Notes: a model not told the origin generated them from the sequence alone. DNA of 64,000 bases from Pararhizobium sp. (GCA_017794825.1 CP051237.1:4916501-4980500); one strand, 5' to 3'; counted from the stretch's first letter, positions 21,669 through 32,466 are shown. Program-made: numbers and translations.

Positions 21669-22496
21669 ATGGCGGGAACAGACCGGCACAAGAAACTCAT
21701 CACAGGCGGCCCGGCGATCATTCTCGTCGAGCCGCAACTCGGCGAGAATATCGGCATGGTGGCGCGCGCCATGGCGAATTTCGGACTGTCCGACTTGCGG
21801 CTGGTCAATCCGCGCGACGGCTGGCCGAACGACAAGGCCCGGTCGGCCGCCAGCAAGGCCAATCACGTGATCGACGCGACACAGGTGTTCGATACTCTGG
21901 CGGAGGCGATCGCCGATCTGAATTTCGTCGTCGCCACAACGGCGCGCGAGCGTGATGGCTTCAAGCCCGTCTGTGGCCCCGTCGAGGCGACCGGAAAGCT
22001 GCGCCGCGTGGAGGAGAGCGACAGGCGCGCCGGCGTTCTTTTCGGCCGGGAACGCTGGGGGCTGAAGAACCACGAGATCACGCTCGCCGACGAGATTGTC
22101 ACCTTCCCGGTCAATCCCGCCTTCGCGTCGCTGAACATCGCCCAGGCCGTGCTCCTCATGGCCTACGAGTGGATGAAATCGGGCCTGGAGAGCGATCTGC
22201 CGCGCGATTTCAAACAATCGGAGATGGAGCCCGCCACCAAGGCCGACATGCAGGGCCTGTTCGATCACCTGGAGGAGGCGCTGGAGGCGCGCGGCTATTT
22301 CAGACCTGCCTCGAAAAAACCGAAAATGGTCGAGAACCTGCGCGCCGTACTCAGCCGGCAGGATTTCTTCCTGCCGGAAATCAATCTCTTGAGAGGCGTG
22401 ATCCGGTCGCTCGACCGGTTCAGCCGCAAAAAGCCGAAAGGTAGTGGGCCGCCGGACATGGACGCGAACGACGAGGCGACGCATTCCGGTGAGTAA
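21669..22496 (+). CDS. TrmJ-type tRNA/rRNA 2'-O-methyltransferase
   Basis: A 275-residue SPOUT methyltransferase. The N-terminal part has the family phrase [20 protein letters not shown] and the C-terminal trefoil-knot SAM site has LFGRERWGL and [14 protein letters not shown]. This matches TrmJ (2'-O-methylation of tRNA position 32), with a helical C-terminal extension typical of TrmJ rather than TrmL. It starts 3 bp after the alpha/beta hydrolase stop and overlaps the murI start, so it is part of a compact run. Confidence 0.9.
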   Translation: MAGTDRHKKLITGGPAIILVEPQLGENIGMVARAMANFGLSDLRLVNPRDGWPNDKARSAASKANHVIDATQVFDTLAEAIADLNFVVATTARERDGFKPVCGPVEATGKLRRVEESDRRAGVLFGRERWGLKNHEITLADEIVTFPVNPAFASLNIAQAVLLMAYEWMKSGLESDLPRDFKQSEMEPATKADMQGLFDHLEEALEARGYFRPASKKPKMVENLRAVLSRQDFFLPEINLLRGVIRSLDRFSRKKPKGSGPPDMDANDEATHSGE

Positions 22497-23274
22497 CGGA
22501 CCGATTCTCGTTTTCGATTCCGGTATCGGGGGGCTGACGGTTCTGCGCGAGGCGCGGGTGCTGATGCCCGACAGGCGCTTCGTCTATATCGTCGACGACG
22601 CCGCCTTTCCCTACGGCGGGTGGGAGGAGGGCGCGCTCGATAGCCATATCGTCGAATTGTTCGGAAGGCTCATCGAGACCCACAAGCCGCAACTCTGCGT
22701 CATCGCCTGCAACACCGCGTCGACGCTGGTTCTCGGAAGTCTGCGCAAGGCCTGGCCGGACATGCCCTTTGTCGGAACCGTGCCTGCAATCAAGCCGGCG
22801 GCCGAGCGCACGCGTTCCGGCCTTGTTTCCGTGCTTGCTACCCCCGGCACCGTCAGACGCGCCTATACGCGCGATCTCATCCAGTCCTTCGCCGCGCAGT
22901 GCCATGTGCGCCTGGTCGGCTCGGAAAACCTGGCGTCGCTCGCTGAAAGGCATATTCGCGGCGTGCACAACGATCCGGCCGCTGTCCTGGCGGAGATCGA
23001 GCCCTGTTTTGTCGAACAGGACGGCAGGCGCACCGATATCGTCGTGCTCGCCTGCACTCATTATCCATTCCTCGCCAATGTGTTTCGTCGTCTCGCGCCC
23101 TGGCCAGTGGACTGGCTGGATCCGGCCGAAGCGATCGCCCGGCGTGCGCTGTCGCTGCTTTCCGATGCGCGCGCCGTCTCCGAAGAGCCCGATATCGCGA
23201 TTTTCACGTCGGGAGCGCCGGATTTCGCGATACGCCGGCTGATGGGCGGATTCGGACTTTCGGTCATGTCATGA
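22489..23274 (+). CDS. murI: glutamate racemase
   Basis: A 261-residue glutamate racemase, supplying D-glutamate for peptidoglycan. It has the N-terminal [13 protein letters not shown] and the two catalytic cysteines in IACNTAS and LACTHYPF. I chose the GTG at 22489 because the family begins only a few residues before the FDSG motif; an upstream ATG at 22444 would add 15 Arg/Thr-rich residues read from inside the previous gene. It overlaps the trmJ-like gene by 8 bp, indicating coupling, and is followed by a terminator. Confidence 0.94.
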   Translation: MSNGPILVFDSGIGGLTVLREARVLMPDRRFVYIVDDAAFPYGGWEEGALDSHIVELFGRLIETHKPQLCVIACNTASTLVLGSLRKAWPDMPFVGTVPAIKPAAERTRSGLVSVLATPGTVRRAYTRDLIQSFAAQCHVRLVGSENLASLAERHIRGVHNDPAAVLAEIEPCFVEQDGRRTDIVVLACTHYPFLANVFRRLAPWPVDWLDPAEAIARRALSLLSDARAVSEEPDIAIFTSGAPDFAIRRLMGGFGLSVMS

Positions 23275-23320
23275 TTTTCGTTGACTTTGCTCCGGCTTTC
23301 TCCTAATCAACCCCGGAATT

Positions 23321-23342
23321 CGGGCCTCGCGGCCCGTTTTTT
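23321..23342 (+). terminator. rho-independent terminator of murI
   Basis: CGGGCC-TCGC-GGCCCG forms a 6-bp stem-loop followed directly by six Ts, about 45 bp after the murI stop. Confidence 0.85.
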
Positions 23343-23483
23343 CATTACGTGTCCCGTGAATGTCCGTTTTCGCATGAGTGCTGCGGATGTTCTGTCAGTC
23401 GGCAAAAACAGCCGGCAGAGGAGGGCGCGTTTCCTTCAACCGGTTTGGCGACAGGCCGGAGCAACTGTATGAAAGGGAATGCG

Positions 23484-24101
23484 GTGAGCAAGCGCGAACC
23501 ATCCAAATACAAACTCGATCGCCGTATGGGCGAAAACATCTGGGGACGTCCGAAGTCTCCGGTCAACCGTCGTGAATATGGCCCCGGCCAGCACGGTCAG
23601 CGCCGCAAGGGCAAGCTGTCCGACTTCGGCGTACAGCTTCGCGCCAAGCAGAAGCTGAAAGGCTATTACGGCGATATCCGTGAAAAGCAGTTCCGCAAGA
23701 TCTACGACGAAGCCAACCGCCGGAAGGGCGATACGCCGGAAAACCTGATCGGTCTTCTGGAATCGCGTCTCGACGCCGTCGTCTACCGCGCGAAGTTCGT
23801 GCCGACGGTCTTTGCCGCGCGCCAGTTCGTCAACCACGGCCACGTCACGGTCAATGGCGTTCGCACCAACATTCCGTCCTACCGCTGCAAGCCGGGTGAC
23901 GTGATCGAAGTTCGCGAAAAGTCAAAGCAGATGGTGCTGGTTCTGGAATCGGTGCAACTCGCAGAGCGCGACGTGCCTGACTACGTCGAAGCCGACCACA
24001 ACAAGATGGTCGCCACTTTCGTGCGCGTCCCGGGTCTGGCCGATGTGCCGTATCCGGTGCAGATGGAGCCAAACCTCGTGGTCGAGTTCTATTCGCGCTG
24101 A
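23484..24101 (+). CDS. rpsD: 30S ribosomal protein S4
   Basis: A 205-residue uS4, a primary 16S rRNA-binding protein of the 30S body. The segments [33 protein letters not shown] and the S4 RNA-binding domain ([17 protein letters not shown] with NHGHVTVNG) are all present. I chose the GTG at 23484: it gives exactly the family length, matches the conserved N-terminus and follows AAAGGGAA by 6-7 bp. Longer in-frame starts are not family-like. It is monocistronic here, between two terminators, as is usual in Hyphomicrobiales. Confidence 0.97.
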   Translation: MSKREPSKYKLDRRMGENIWGRPKSPVNRREYGPGQHGQRRKGKLSDFGVQLRAKQKLKGYYGDIREKQFRKIYDEANRRKGDTPENLIGLLESRLDAVVYRAKFVPTVFAARQFVNHGHVTVNGVRTNIPSYRCKPGDVIEVREKSKQMVLVLESVQLAERDVPDYVEADHNKMVATFVRVPGLADVPYPVQMEPNLVVEFYSR

Positions 24102-24126
24102 TCGGTTTTCGACAGTCGACATTCGA

Positions 24127-24155
24127 AGCCGCCGGTTTGCTCCGGCGGCTTTTTT
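24127..24155 (+). terminator. rho-independent terminator of rpsD
   Basis: AGCCGCCGG and CCGGCGGCT form a perfect 9-bp stem with a TTTGCT loop followed by TTTTTG, about 25 bp after the rpsD stop. Confidence 0.9.
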
Positions 24156-24210
24156 GTTTTAATCCTTGCCTTCGCGATCCAGCGCGATTCAAACCGAACC
24201 GGAACGTCTC

Positions 24211-25122
24211 ATGACCACCGCCGAAACCGCAGTAAAGGCTTGGACGGAGCCTGTCGTGGACATGTCCGGCTCTGCAATGTCGTATCATCCGATGTTCAGG
24301 GACGCGCCGGGGTCAGTCAACTTCAAGAAGCTGAGAAAGCGCCTGCTGCGGCAGACGCGGGAAGCCATCGACACCTACGGTATGGTCGATTCGGACGCGC
24401 AGCGGCGTCCGCGCTGGCTGGTCGCGCTGTCGGGCGGCAAGGATTCCTACGGCATGCTGGCGCTTCTGCTCGATCTGCAGTGGCGCGGGTTGCTGCCCGT
24501 CGATCTGCTGGCCTGCAATCTCGATCAGGGCCAACCGAATTTCCCGAAGCACGTATTGCCTGAGTTTCTCGAGGCGAACGGCGTCGCGCACCGGATCGAA
24601 TATCGCGACACCTATTCGATCGTCACCGACAAGCTGCCCGAGACGAGCACCTACTGCTCGCTCTGCTCTCGCCTGCGTCGCGGCCACCTCTATCGTATCG
24701 CCCGCGAGGAGGGCTGCGAGGCGCTGGTGCTCGGCCACCATCGCGAGGACATCCTCGAGACATTCTTCATGAACCTGTTCCACGGCGGACGGCTGGAGGC
24801 GATGCCGCCGAAGCTCGTCAACGACGAAGGCGACCTTCTCGTCCTGCGACCGCTATCGCTCTGCGCCGAGGACGATCTGGCGAAATTCGCCGAAGCCCTG
24901 CGCTTTCCTATCATTCCATGCGATCTCTGCGGTTCGCAGGATGGTCTGCAGCGCAACGCCATGAAGGCGATGATCGCCGATATCGAGCGCCGCATGCCGG
25001 GACGCAAGGACGCGATGATTCGGGCCCTCGCCAATGCACGGCCGTCACATCTCCTTGATACGAAACTGTTCGACTTTGCAGGCCTTTCTCTCAAGACCGA
25101 CCCGACACCGGAGCAGACATGA
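24211..25122 (+). CDS. ttcA: tRNA 2-thiocytidine(32) synthetase TtcA
   Basis: A 303-residue TtcA, the iron-sulfur enzyme that thiolates C32 of tRNA. It has the PP-loop ATP site SGGKDSYG (about 77-84), the cluster/catalytic [10 protein letters not shown] (CxxC, about 150) and a third conserved pair in CDLCGSQ (about 245). The ATG at 24211 follows CCGGAACG; an in-frame TTG at 24166 is possible but would start inside the rpsD terminator tail. It overlaps the next gene by 4 bp (ATGA), so the two are co-translated. Confidence 0.93.
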   Translation: MTTAETAVKAWTEPVVDMSGSAMSYHPMFRDAPGSVNFKKLRKRLLRQTREAIDTYGMVDSDAQRRPRWLVALSGGKDSYGMLALLLDLQWRGLLPVDLLACNLDQGQPNFPKHVLPEFLEANGVAHRIEYRDTYSIVTDKLPETSTYCSLCSRLRRGHLYRIAREEGCEALVLGHHREDILETFFMNLFHGGRLEAMPPKLVNDEGDLLVLRPLSLCAEDDLAKFAEALRFPIIPCDLCGSQDGLQRNAMKAMIADIERRMPGRKDAMIRALANARPSHLLDTKLFDFAGLSLKTDPTPEQT

Positions 25123-25946
25123 CATTTTCGGACAACGACATCGACGCGCTCGACGGCATCCTGCGGCGGGCGGCGGCGGAACAGATCGCGCCGCGATTTC
25201 GCCGGCTGGAAGACAACCAGGTCCGGGAAAAGAAATCAGCCCTCGATCTCGTCACCGAAGCCGATGTCGCCGCCGAGCATGCGATCGAGGCGGCGCTCCG
25301 CGAAGCATATCCCGACGCGATCATCGTCGGTGAGGAAGCCGCCGAGAAGGACCCTTCGATCATCGGCGCGCTGCATGGCGCGGAACTGGCTTTCGTCATC
25401 GATCCGATCGACGGAACCTACAATTTCGCCTCCGACATGCCGCTGTTCGGCGTCATGCTGGCCGTGGTGGTCAAGGGCGAATGCGTCGCAGGCGTCATTC
25501 ATTATCCGGTGACCGGCGAAAGCCTGATCGGCGCCAAGGGGGCGGGCAGCAGGCTTGTCGACGAGCGTCTTGTGTCTCGTCCGGCGCTGGTGGCCGAACC
25601 TGTCCCGCTTTCGGAAATGATCGGAACCATCACCTGGAGCCTGATGGAAGAGCCGCGTCGTTCTCGGGTGGCGGGCAACATGGCGAAGGTCGCCATGACC
25701 TTTCATTTGAGGTGCTCCGCGTGGGAATACCGGGTCGTCGCCACCGGCAAGGCGCATTTCATCGGCGGACAGCGGCTGTTGCCGTGGGATCATCTCGCCG
25801 GCGTGCTCATCCACCAGGAGGCGGGCGGCTATTCGGCGCGGCTCGACGGCTCGCCCTATCTGCCAGGCATGACCGATGGCGGATTGATCACAGCGCCCGA
25901 CCGCGATACGTGGCGGTTGATCCGCTCGGAAATTATCGGCGACTGA
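25119..25946 (+). CDS. inositol monophosphatase family protein
   Basis: A 275-residue member of the Mg2+-dependent, Li+-sensitive phosphatase superfamily. Metal and catalytic motifs are GEEAAEKD, the signature DPIDGTYNF (about residue 91) and the C-terminal [15 protein letters not shown]. Possible substrates include inositol phosphate, histidinol phosphate (HisN) and 3'-phosphoadenosine phosphate; sequence alone does not decide. It is translationally coupled to ttcA (ATGA overlap) and meets the MFS gene tail-to-tail 4 bp later. Confidence 0.88.
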   Translation: MTFSDNDIDALDGILRRAAAEQIAPRFRRLEDNQVREKKSALDLVTEADVAAEHAIEAALREAYPDAIIVGEEAAEKDPSIIGALHGAELAFVIDPIDGTYNFASDMPLFGVMLAVVVKGECVAGVIHYPVTGESLIGAKGAGSRLVDERLVSRPALVAEPVPLSEMIGTITWSLMEEPRRSRVAGNMAKVAMTFHLRCSAWEYRVVATGKAHFIGGQRLLPWDHLAGVLIHQEAGGYSARLDGSPYLPGMTDGGLITAPDRDTWRLIRSEIIGD

Positions 25947-25950
25947 AAAA

Positions 25951-27216
25951 TCAGTCCCCTGCCGATCGCCTGAACAGCCGTCCTCGGTCGGTCCAGACCA
26001 CCACCAGGATAGAAAGATAGCCGAAGATCGCGAAACCCAGCGCGAGCGGAACCAGCGTTCCGTCGAAAAAGCGGCCAACCACCGCGCCCAGCGCGGCGCC
26101 GCCCGTAAAGGTTACGACGCCGATCAGCGACGACGCCGAGCCTGCGATGCGCCCCATCGGCTCCATTGCGATCGCGTTGAAATTGGCTGAAACCACGCCG
26201 AACGCGCCCATGATCATGGCCATGAGCAGAAACGAAGGCCAGAAGGGCGTATTGTCCTGCATGCTGATCGCCACCAGCAAGGTTGCAGCGACGGCATAGG
26301 CGATCAACGCCCAGTGAGAGATCATTCTCATGCCGAGCCGACGCACCAGCTGGCCGTTGAGCAGGCTGAAAATCGCCATGAGGCAGGCGGTGGCGCCGAA
26401 GGCGGTGGCGAACCACGCCGCCTTGTCGAAGACAACGTCAAAGACCTGCTGGGAACTGACGATATAGGCGTAAAGTCCGCCGAAACACAGCATGGCCGCG
26501 ATGGTGTAGCCGACGCTGATGCGGTTGGAGGCGATCTCGCCGAAGGCCTGGCTGACGGCTGCATAGGATATCGGCCTGCGCTCGTCCTCGGGGAGGGTCT
26601 CCTTGAGACGCACAAATGTCCAAACACCGAGAGCCGCGCCAAACACGCCGAGAAAGGCGAAGATCCATTGCCAGGGCGCGACGACCAGGATCGCCTGGCC
26701 GATGCCGGGCGCGACGATCGGAACCACCATGAAAATCGAATAGGAATAGGACATGACGCGCGACATTTCCCGTCCGGTGAAACAATCCCGCACGATCGCG
26801 GTCGTGACAACCCGCACGGCGGCGGCGCATGCGCCCTGGGCGGCGCGCATTGCCAGCAGGGCCGCGTAGCTTTCTGTCCAGATGGCGGCGAGCGAAAACA
26901 CGGTGTAGAACGCCATTGCCGGAATCAGGACCGTGCGGCGGCCGAACCGGTCGGAAAACGGGCCGAAAACAATCTGCGAGAGACCAAATCCGAGGCCAAA
27001 GACCACAACAACCATTTGCCGGTCATTGTGATCTCCGACACCCAATCCTTCGCCAATCTGGGGCAGGGCCGGCAGCATGATGTCGATGGCCAGCGCCACG
27101 ACGGAATTGAGCAGGGCGACAAGGATGATGAACTCGACAAAGCCAGTGCCTGCCTTTGTCACAGAGCCGGTTCGGCGCGGAGCCGAACTTGGCTGGACCC
27201 CGGATCCAGACGACAT
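25951..27216 (-). CDS. Bcr/CflA-type MFS drug-resistance transporter
   Basis: A 421-residue major-facilitator protein with about 12 hydrophobic helices. The first helix region contains the DHA1 phrase DIMLPALPQIGEGLG, and loop 2-3 has MFS motif A (GPFSDRFGRRTVL). The Asp in helix 1 and this signature point to the Bcr/CflA subfamily of proton-driven exporters (bicyclomycin, chloramphenicol and sulfonamide in E. coli). The ATG at 27216 follows GGAAGGAGT; a 47-codon in-frame extension has no family character. It appears monocistronic. The substrate is not known. Confidence 0.9.
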   Translation of the reverse strand: MSSGSGVQPSSAPRRTGSVTKAGTGFVEFIILVALLNSVVALAIDIMLPALPQIGEGLGVGDHNDRQMVVVVFGLGFGLSQIVFGPFSDRFGRRTVLIPAMAFYTVFSLAAIWTESYAALLAMRAAQGACAAAVRVVTTAIVRDCFTGREMSRVMSYSYSIFMVVPIVAPGIGQAILVVAPWQWIFAFLGVFGAALGVWTFVRLKETLPEDERRPISYAAVSQAFGEIASNRISVGYTIAAMLCFGGLYAYIVSSQQVFDVVFDKAAWFATAFGATACLMAIFSLLNGQLVRRLGMRMISHWALIAYAVAATLLVAISMQDNTPFWPSFLLMAMIMGAFGVVSANFNAIAMEPMGRIAGSASSLIGVVTFTGGAALGAVVGRFFDGTLVPLALGFAIFGYLSILVVVWTDRGRLFRRSAGD

Positions 27217-27357
27217 GGAAACTCCTTCCGAGTGACGGCCAGGAGCCTGGATGCAGAGCCCTCCGGTCTTCTTAACGAATCTTTTTCTGGCTCCGGTGTG
27301 CGACCTACGGAACCGACAGGATGGATATCGCGGGGCCGGAGGTTCCGGTCCCGCCAA

Positions 27358-27822
27358 TCAGGCGTTGTAGCCGGCGAGGCGTCCGTTGATCACATAGTCG
27401 AGGATTTCGACTGTCTGTTCCGGAGTCTCCGCAACGGCGAGCGCGGCCGCATCGACTTCTTTCAAGGCGTGCTGGTGATCGGAGCTGTGGATGATGATCA
27501 GGGGTTTGCCAAGCGCCGCCGCGTATCCGGCGTCGAAGGCGGCGTTCCACTGCTTGTACTTCTCGCCGAAGCGCACCACCACCACATCGGCCTTGCCGAT
27601 CAGCGTTCGGGTTCGGATGGCGTTGACTTGCGCGCCCTTGTGGTCATGCCAGAACTTGTTTTGCTCGGCGCCCAGAATCTGAACGCCGCAATCATCGGAG
27701 GCTTCGTGATTGGTCACGGGCGCGCTGAATGTCACCGGCAGGCCGGCCTGGCCTGCTTTCTCCTCGATTCGTTCTCTCCAGTCCGTATGGATTTCGCCGG
27801 AGAGGTAGACATTCCAAGCCAT
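27358..27822 (-). CDS. YtoQ family protein
   Basis: A 154-residue YtoQ-like protein starting with VYLSGEIHTDWRERI and containing DDCGVQILGAEQNKFWHDHKGAQ and KADVVVVRFGEKYKQWNAAFDAGYA. The fold is of the nucleoside 2-deoxyribosyltransferase kind, but no activity has been established for the family as far as I know. Its start shares one base with the grxD stop, so it belongs to the bolA-grxD transcript. A role connected with iron-sulfur or redox handling is only a context inference. Confidence 0.85.
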   Translation of the reverse strand: MAWNVYLSGEIHTDWRERIEEKAGQAGLPVTFSAPVTNHEASDDCGVQILGAEQNKFWHDHKGAQVNAIRTRTLIGKADVVVVRFGEKYKQWNAAFDAGYAAALGKPLIIIHSSDHQHALKEVDAAALAVAETPEQTVEILDYVINGRLAGYNA

Positions 27823-28157
27823 CAGGCCGCGCCCTTGACGGTGATTCCCTTCTCGGCGAGGTGGCTCTGCAGTTCGCTGGCCTGGAACATTTCGCGGATG
27901 ATATCGCAGCCGCCGACGAATTCGCCCTTCACATAGAGCTGCGGGATGGTCGGCCAGTTGGAGTATTCCTTGATTCCCTGGCGAAGGTCGTCGTTTTCGA
28001 GAACGTTGATTCCCTTGTAGTCGACGCCGAGATAGTCAAGAATCTGCACTACCTGACCGGAAAAGCCGCATTGCGGGAAAGTAGGCGTGCCCTTCATGAA
28101 CAGCACGACATCGCTGTTCTTCACTTCACTGTCGATGAATTCGTTGATTGCGGTCAT
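27822..28157 (-). CDS. grxD: monothiol glutaredoxin (Grx4/GrxD)
   Basis: A 111-residue CGFS-type monothiol glutaredoxin: active site PQCGFSG (Cys30), the cis-Pro glutathione site WPTIPQLYV and the GGCDI motif. Such proteins bind a [2Fe-2S] cluster with glutathione, transfer it to targets, and pair with BolA proteins. A BolA-family gene lies two genes upstream on the same strand, which supports a Grx-BolA partnership. The next gene, ytoQ, overlaps by one base. Confidence 0.95.
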   Translation of the reverse strand: MTAINEFIDSEVKNSDVVLFMKGTPTFPQCGFSGQVVQILDYLGVDYKGINVLENDDLRQGIKEYSNWPTIPQLYVKGEFVGGCDIIREMFQASELQSHLAEKGITVKGAA

Positions 28158-28323
28158 GGAACGTTTCCTTTTCGCTGCCGGGTAAAAGGCCCGGAGGTTT
28201 CGGTATTGTCCCGTAAATAACTCCGTCCCCGTCAGATTTCCAGTCCCTTGTGGGATGTCACCTGAGGAATCGGAAAAGCCGCGGCGCGGGCCGCGACTTG
28301 TCCTGCAAATATATGTGCGTTGA

Positions 28324-28686
28324 TCAGAAGTTCAGACACTTGTCGAGAAGACCGGCGTCCGGATATTTGGCGTTGGGTCCGAACTCGGCGTAGCAGGCCG
28401 CCGTCCAGGCATAAGCCGTGTTGTCAAATGGCTTTGCAACCGGGGAGTGCCCTGGAGCCTTGAAAACCTTCATGGGCTGCGTGGACTGTGCGCCGCCCCG
28501 CATGGGCGCTGCGAATTTTGCCTTCAGGCAGGCTTCCTTGTTCGATTCGGTGCCGCTTGCCTTGACGGTCTTGCCGTTGGAGCAGTGGACTTCGCGGATT
28601 GTGTCGGCGCTTGCCGGCGTGGTGACAGTTGTGGACATTGTTGCCAGAACTGCCAGCGAAGCGAGGGTGGTTACGATCTTGTGCAT
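28324..28686 (-). CDS. small exported protein with paired cysteines
   Basis: A 120-residue protein with a Sec signal peptide ([17 protein letters not shown], cleavage near ASA). The mature part of about 95 residues has four cysteines (in [19 protein letters not shown] and DKCLNF), suggesting disulfides in the periplasm. I recognise no domain. The ATG at 28686 follows GGAGAGAA. It lies between bolA and grxD on the same strand with gaps of about 130 and 165 bp, so it may or may not share their transcript. Confidence 0.75.
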   Translation of the reverse strand: MHKIVTTLASLAVLATMSTTVTTPASADTIREVHCSNGKTVKASGTESNKEACLKAKFAAPMRGGAQSTQPMKVFKAPGHSPVAKPFDNTAYAWTAACYAEFGPNAKYPDAGLLDKCLNF

Positions 28687-28817
28687 AGGTTCTCTCCATT
28701 TCTTCGCATCCCCATTGGATGCAGGAACAGAGGTAGACTCCTGCAACTGAACGTTGCCGAAACGACCAATTCACCCGCAGTTCATGTAGAAAAACTGTTT
28801 CGCTATGCTTTGGAAAA

Positions 28818-29051
28818 TCAGTCGGGCGCGCTTGTCTGCAGTGCCAGCGCGTGAAGTACGCCGCCCATATTTCCCTGCAGGGCGTTGTAGACCATCTGGT
28901 GCTGCTGCACGCGTGATTTGCCGCGGAAGCTTTCCGAAACCACTTCCGCCGCATAGTGATCGCCGTCGCCTGCCAGATCCCTGATAGTCACCTTCGCGTC
29001 CGGTATCGCCGCCTTGATCATCGTTTCAATGTCTCCGGAGTTCATCGGCAT
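28818..29051 (-). CDS. BolA family protein
   Basis: A 77-residue BolA-family protein with the class II KH-like fold signature: DIETMIKAAIPDAKVTIRDL, the GDGDHYAAEVVS loop and the conserved helix phrase SRVQQHQMVYNAL. BolA proteins bind [2Fe-2S] clusters jointly with monothiol glutaredoxins and act in iron homeostasis. I chose the ATG at 29051, which follows AGGAGA at good spacing; another ATG is two codons later. It follows purL by about 85 bp, matching the purL-bolA-grxD order common in alphaproteobacteria. Confidence 0.93.
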   Translation of the reverse strand: MPMNSGDIETMIKAAIPDAKVTIRDLAGDGDHYAAEVVSESFRGKSRVQQHQMVYNALQGNMGGVLHALALQTSAPD

Positions 29052-29136
29052 GTTCGGTCTCCTGTACTGCGGATTGCGGCGTTGAAGGCCGCATCCGTCT
29101 CCTTGCTTTTCCGGTTCGATCCGGTCAGTGGCGCCA

Positions 29137-31347
29137 TCAGCCTTCCATGTAGGAAGGAAACCACGATTCATGCACCGTGCGCAATTGGGATACGGGAATG
29201 CTCAGCAAATCGCCCAATTTCAGTTCCTGGCCGCTTACGGTTCCGATTATGCGGAATGGAACGCCGGCGCCCTCCGCGTTCAGGCAAACGAAATTGGCCA
29301 GATCCGCAGGGATAGTCGCCACGTAGCGCGCCTGGTCTTCGCCGAAGAGCTGGGCGTGCAATGGGCCGTCATTGTGGGAGATTTCGATGTCCATTCCCTT
29401 GTCTGAGGCAATCGCCATTTCGGCGAGGCATATCGCCAGGCCGCCATCCGAGATGTCGTGGCAAGAGGTAAACTGGCCGTTGCCGATAGCGGATCGAATG
29501 AAATCGCCGTTTCGCCGTTCGATCGCGAGATCAACCGGCGGCGGCGGGCCGTCGGTCTGTTCGAGGCAATCGCGCATATAAGCCGACTGACCAAGATGCG
29601 CGCCGTCTCCGCCGAACAGAACCACGGCGTCGCCGTCCTTTGCGCCGCCGACGCGCGCCATGTTCGCCCAGTCGGCAATCAGGCCGACGCCGGCGATGGT
29701 CGGGGTCGGCAGGATCGCCTCACCATTCGTTTCGTTGTAGAGCGACACATTGCCCGAAACGATCGGGAAACCGAGCACGCTGCAGGCCTCGCCGACGCCC
29801 TCGACCGCCTTGACGAATTGCCCCATGATCTCGGGACGTTCGGGATTGCCGAAATTCAGATTGTCGGTCGCCGCCAGCGGCAGCGCGCCGGTCGCGGTCA
29901 GATTGCGCCAGCACTCGGCGACCGCCTGTTTGCCGCCTTCAAACGGATCCGCCTCGCAGTAACGCGGCGTGACGTCGGAGGAAAAGGCGAGCGCTTTGGT
30001 CGGGTGGCCGTCGACTCGCACCACGCCAGCGTCTCCGCCAGGTATCTGCAGCGTGTTCGCCTGGATCAGAGTGTCGTATTGTTCGAACACCCACCGTTTT
30101 GACGCGTTGTTGGGAGATCCCAGAACCGTCAGCAACGCCTCGCTATAGTCTTCCGGCTCGGCGATCTGCTCTGCGGGCAGGGGAGAATAGAGCCCTGTCT
30201 CGCGCCACGGCCTGTCATATTCCGGCGCTTCGTCGCCGAGTTCGCGGATCGGCAGATTCGCGACCTCGTCCTTCTGGTGATAAACCCTGAAACGCAGGTC
30301 GTCCGTGGTCTTGCCGACGATCGCGAAATCGAGCCCCCATTTGCGGAAGATCGCCTCGGCGTCCTTTTCCAGTTCGGGCCGAAGCACCATCAGCATGCGT
30401 TCCTGGCTTTCGGAAAGCATCATTTCGTAAGCGCTCATCCGGTCTTCGCGCACCGGCACCTTGTCGAGGTCGAGTTCGATGCCGAGGCCGCCCTTGGCGC
30501 CCATTTCGACAGCGGAACAGGTCAGGCCGGCAGCCCCCATGTCCTGAATGGCGATGACGGCGCCGGACGCCATCAGCTCCAGACAGGCTTCGAGCAGGCA
30601 TTTTTCGGTGAACGGGTCGCCGACCTGGACGGTCGGGCGTTTTTCCTCGATCGATTCGTCGAATTCGGCCGACGCCATGGTTGCGCCGCCGACGCCGTCG
30701 CGCCCGGTCTTGGCGCCCAGATAGACGACCGGCAGGCCGACGCCTTCCGCCTTCGAATAGAAAATCGCATCCGTTTTTGCGAGCCCCGCCGCAAAGGCGT
30801 TGACCAGGCAATTGCCGTTGTAGCGCGCGTCGAACTGCACCTCGCCGCCGACCGTCGGCACGCCGAACGCGTTTCCGTACCCGCCAATGCCGGCGACCAC
30901 GCCGGAAACGAGATGGCGGGTCTTTGGATGGTCCGGCTCCCCGAAACGCAGCGCGTTCATCGCGGCGATCGGTCGCGCGCCCATCGTGAAGACGTCGCGT
31001 AGAATGCCGCCGACGCCGGTCGCCGCACCCTGATAGGGTTCGATATAGGAAGGATGATTGTGGCTCTCCATCTTGAAGACCACGCAGTCGCCGTCGCCGA
31101 TATCGACGACGCCGGCGTTTTCGCCCGGTCCCTGGATCACCTGCGGGCCCTCCGTCGGCAGCGTGCGCAGCCATTTCTTGGAGGATTTGTAGGAGCAGTG
31201 CTCGTTCCACATCGCCGAGAAGATGCCGAGCTCGGTAAAGCTCGGTTCGCGGCCGATGAGATCCATGATCCTTTGATATTCGTCTTCCTTGAGCCCGTGG
31301 GCTTCCACCATCTCCGGGGTTATCGCGATATCGTTGGGAATGTTCAT
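29137..31347 (-). CDS. purL: phosphoribosylformylglycinamidine synthase subunit PurL
   Basis: A 736-residue small-type PurL, the catalytic subunit that converts FGAR to FGAM with ATP and ammonia delivered by PurQ. Motifs include the N-terminal [11 protein letters not shown] (catalytic His), [32 protein letters not shown] and the C-terminal [16 protein letters not shown]. Length is right for the three-component (PurS-PurQ-PurL) enzyme, and both partners are encoded nearby on the same strand. It is followed by bolA. Confidence 0.97.
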   Translation of the reverse strand: MNIPNDIAITPEMVEAHGLKEDEYQRIMDLIGREPSFTELGIFSAMWNEHCSYKSSKKWLRTLPTEGPQVIQGPGENAGVVDIGDGDCVVFKMESHNHPSYIEPYQGAATGVGGILRDVFTMGARPIAAMNALRFGEPDHPKTRHLVSGVVAGIGGYGNAFGVPTVGGEVQFDARYNGNCLVNAFAAGLAKTDAIFYSKAEGVGLPVVYLGAKTGRDGVGGATMASAEFDESIEEKRPTVQVGDPFTEKCLLEACLELMASGAVIAIQDMGAAGLTCSAVEMGAKGGLGIELDLDKVPVREDRMSAYEMMLSESQERMLMVLRPELEKDAEAIFRKWGLDFAIVGKTTDDLRFRVYHQKDEVANLPIRELGDEAPEYDRPWRETGLYSPLPAEQIAEPEDYSEALLTVLGSPNNASKRWVFEQYDTLIQANTLQIPGGDAGVVRVDGHPTKALAFSSDVTPRYCEADPFEGGKQAVAECWRNLTATGALPLAATDNLNFGNPERPEIMGQFVKAVEGVGEACSVLGFPIVSGNVSLYNETNGEAILPTPTIAGVGLIADWANMARVGGAKDGDAVVLFGGDGAHLGQSAYMRDCLEQTDGPPPPVDLAIERRNGDFIRSAIGNGQFTSCHDISDGGLAICLAEMAIASDKGMDIEISHNDGPLHAQLFGEDQARYVATIPADLANFVCLNAEGAGVPFRIIGTVSGQELKLGDLLSIPVSQLRTVHESWFPSYMEG

Positions 31348-31376
31348 GTCGACCAGTGGAATTTCATTGTTCGAAT

Positions 31377-31778
31377 TCAGGCGCAGGAAGAGGAATCGCC
31401 CGTCCAGCGCTTCAAGTCCTTGTTGATGCGTTCGCCGATGGGCTGTTCCATCAACGGTCCGTAGGCGTCGACGGTCGCCGGATCGCCATGCGCTTCGATG
31501 ACCGCCAGCGGCCTGCCGTTCGGATCCTGTTTCGGCACGACCAGAATGCGCGGGCGTCCGCTGAAGGAATTGAGTTCCGGCGCCATGCGATAGGGCCGGA
31601 AGTCCGCGTCATTCGAACGGAACCAGCATTCACGCGCCGCCAGCGCCACCTGTTCCATGGCGGGCAACGCCCGCTTGCTTGTCTTGAATGCGCTGTTGCC
31701 CGGACCAGTGGCCTGACAGGCCGACAGTGCAGCCAGAGCTGACAGCGCGAAAGCCGGTAACAGGGCGTATCTGATCAT
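31377..31778 (-). CDS. small putative lipoprotein between purQ and purL
   Basis: A 133-residue protein with a lipoprotein signal peptide ending in LSAC (Cys21). The mature part contains [10 protein letters not shown], then [20 protein letters not shown] and a C-terminal cysteine. I recognise no characterised domain. It sits 19 bp after purQ and 29 bp before purL on the same strand, so it is almost certainly co-transcribed with them, yet nothing links it to purine synthesis. The ATG at 31778 was chosen over a longer Arg-rich extension because it starts directly at the signal peptide. Confidence 0.75.
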   Translation of the reverse strand: MIRYALLPAFALSALAALSACQATGPGNSAFKTSKRALPAMEQVALAARECWFRSNDADFRPYRMAPELNSFSGRPRILVVPKQDPNGRPLAVIEAHGDPATVDAYGPLMEQPIGERINKDLKRWTGDSSSCA

Positions 31779-31797
31779 TCGAATTCGCCTTGCTCCA

Positions 31798-32466
31798 TCA
31801 TGCCGCGATGTCGAGCGCCGCGCGGAACAGGCCGGCGCCGTCTTCGCCGCCATGGGCGGGTTCGATCAGATCTTCCGGATGCGGCATCATGCCCAGCACA
31901 TTGCCGCTTTCATTGATGATTCCCGCAATGTCGTTCATCGATCCGTTCGGGTTGCTTCCGTTCGCGTAGCGGAAGACAACGCGGCCGGAATCCTCGAGAC
32001 GCGCCAGCGTGTCCGCGTCGGCGTAATAATTGCCGTCATGATGGGCGACGGGACAGCGTATAATCTGGCCCGCCTCGTACTGGCTGGTGAAGCAGGTCTG
32101 TGCGTTGACGACCTCAAGCGAGACTTCCTTGCAGACGAATTTCAGCGAGGCGTTGCGCATCAGCGCGCCGGGCAGCAGGCCTGCTTCCAGCAGAATCTGG
32201 AAACCGTTGCACACGCCCAGAACACGTACGCCGGCCGCGGCCTTTTCGCGAACCGCGTCCATCACCGGCATGCGGGCGGCAATAGCCCCGCAGCGCAGGT
32301 AGTCTCCGTAGGAGAACCCGCCCGGGACAACGATCAGGTCCACATCCGGAATTTCGGTTTCGGTCTGCCAGACAGTCAGGGGCGGCTTGCCCGAGATCTT
32401 TGTCAGCGCGGCAATCATGTCCCGGTCGCGGTTGAGGCCGGGGAGGAGGAGAACTGCGGACTTCAT
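31798..32466 (-). CDS. purQ: phosphoribosylformylglycinamidine synthase glutaminase subunit PurQ
   Basis: A 222-residue class I glutamine amidotransferase that supplies ammonia to PurL. It shows [18 protein letters not shown], the nucleophile elbow GVCNGFQ (Cys near residue 86), and the catalytic His-x-Glu in MMPHPEDL. The ATG at 32466 begins exactly at the family N-terminus ([14 protein letters not shown]); the frame runs upstream without family character. It is the first gene of a purQ-lipoprotein-purL run, divergent from the tryptophan dioxygenase gene. Confidence 0.96.
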   Translation of the reverse strand: MKSAVLLLPGLNRDRDMIAALTKISGKPPLTVWQTETEIPDVDLIVVPGGFSYGDYLRCGAIAARMPVMDAVREKAAAGVRVLGVCNGFQILLEAGLLPGALMRNASLKFVCKEVSLEVVNAQTCFTSQYEAGQIIRCPVAHHDGNYYADADTLARLEDSGRVVFRYANGSNPNGSMNDIAGIINESGNVLGMMPHPEDLIEPAHGGEDGAGLFRAALDIAA

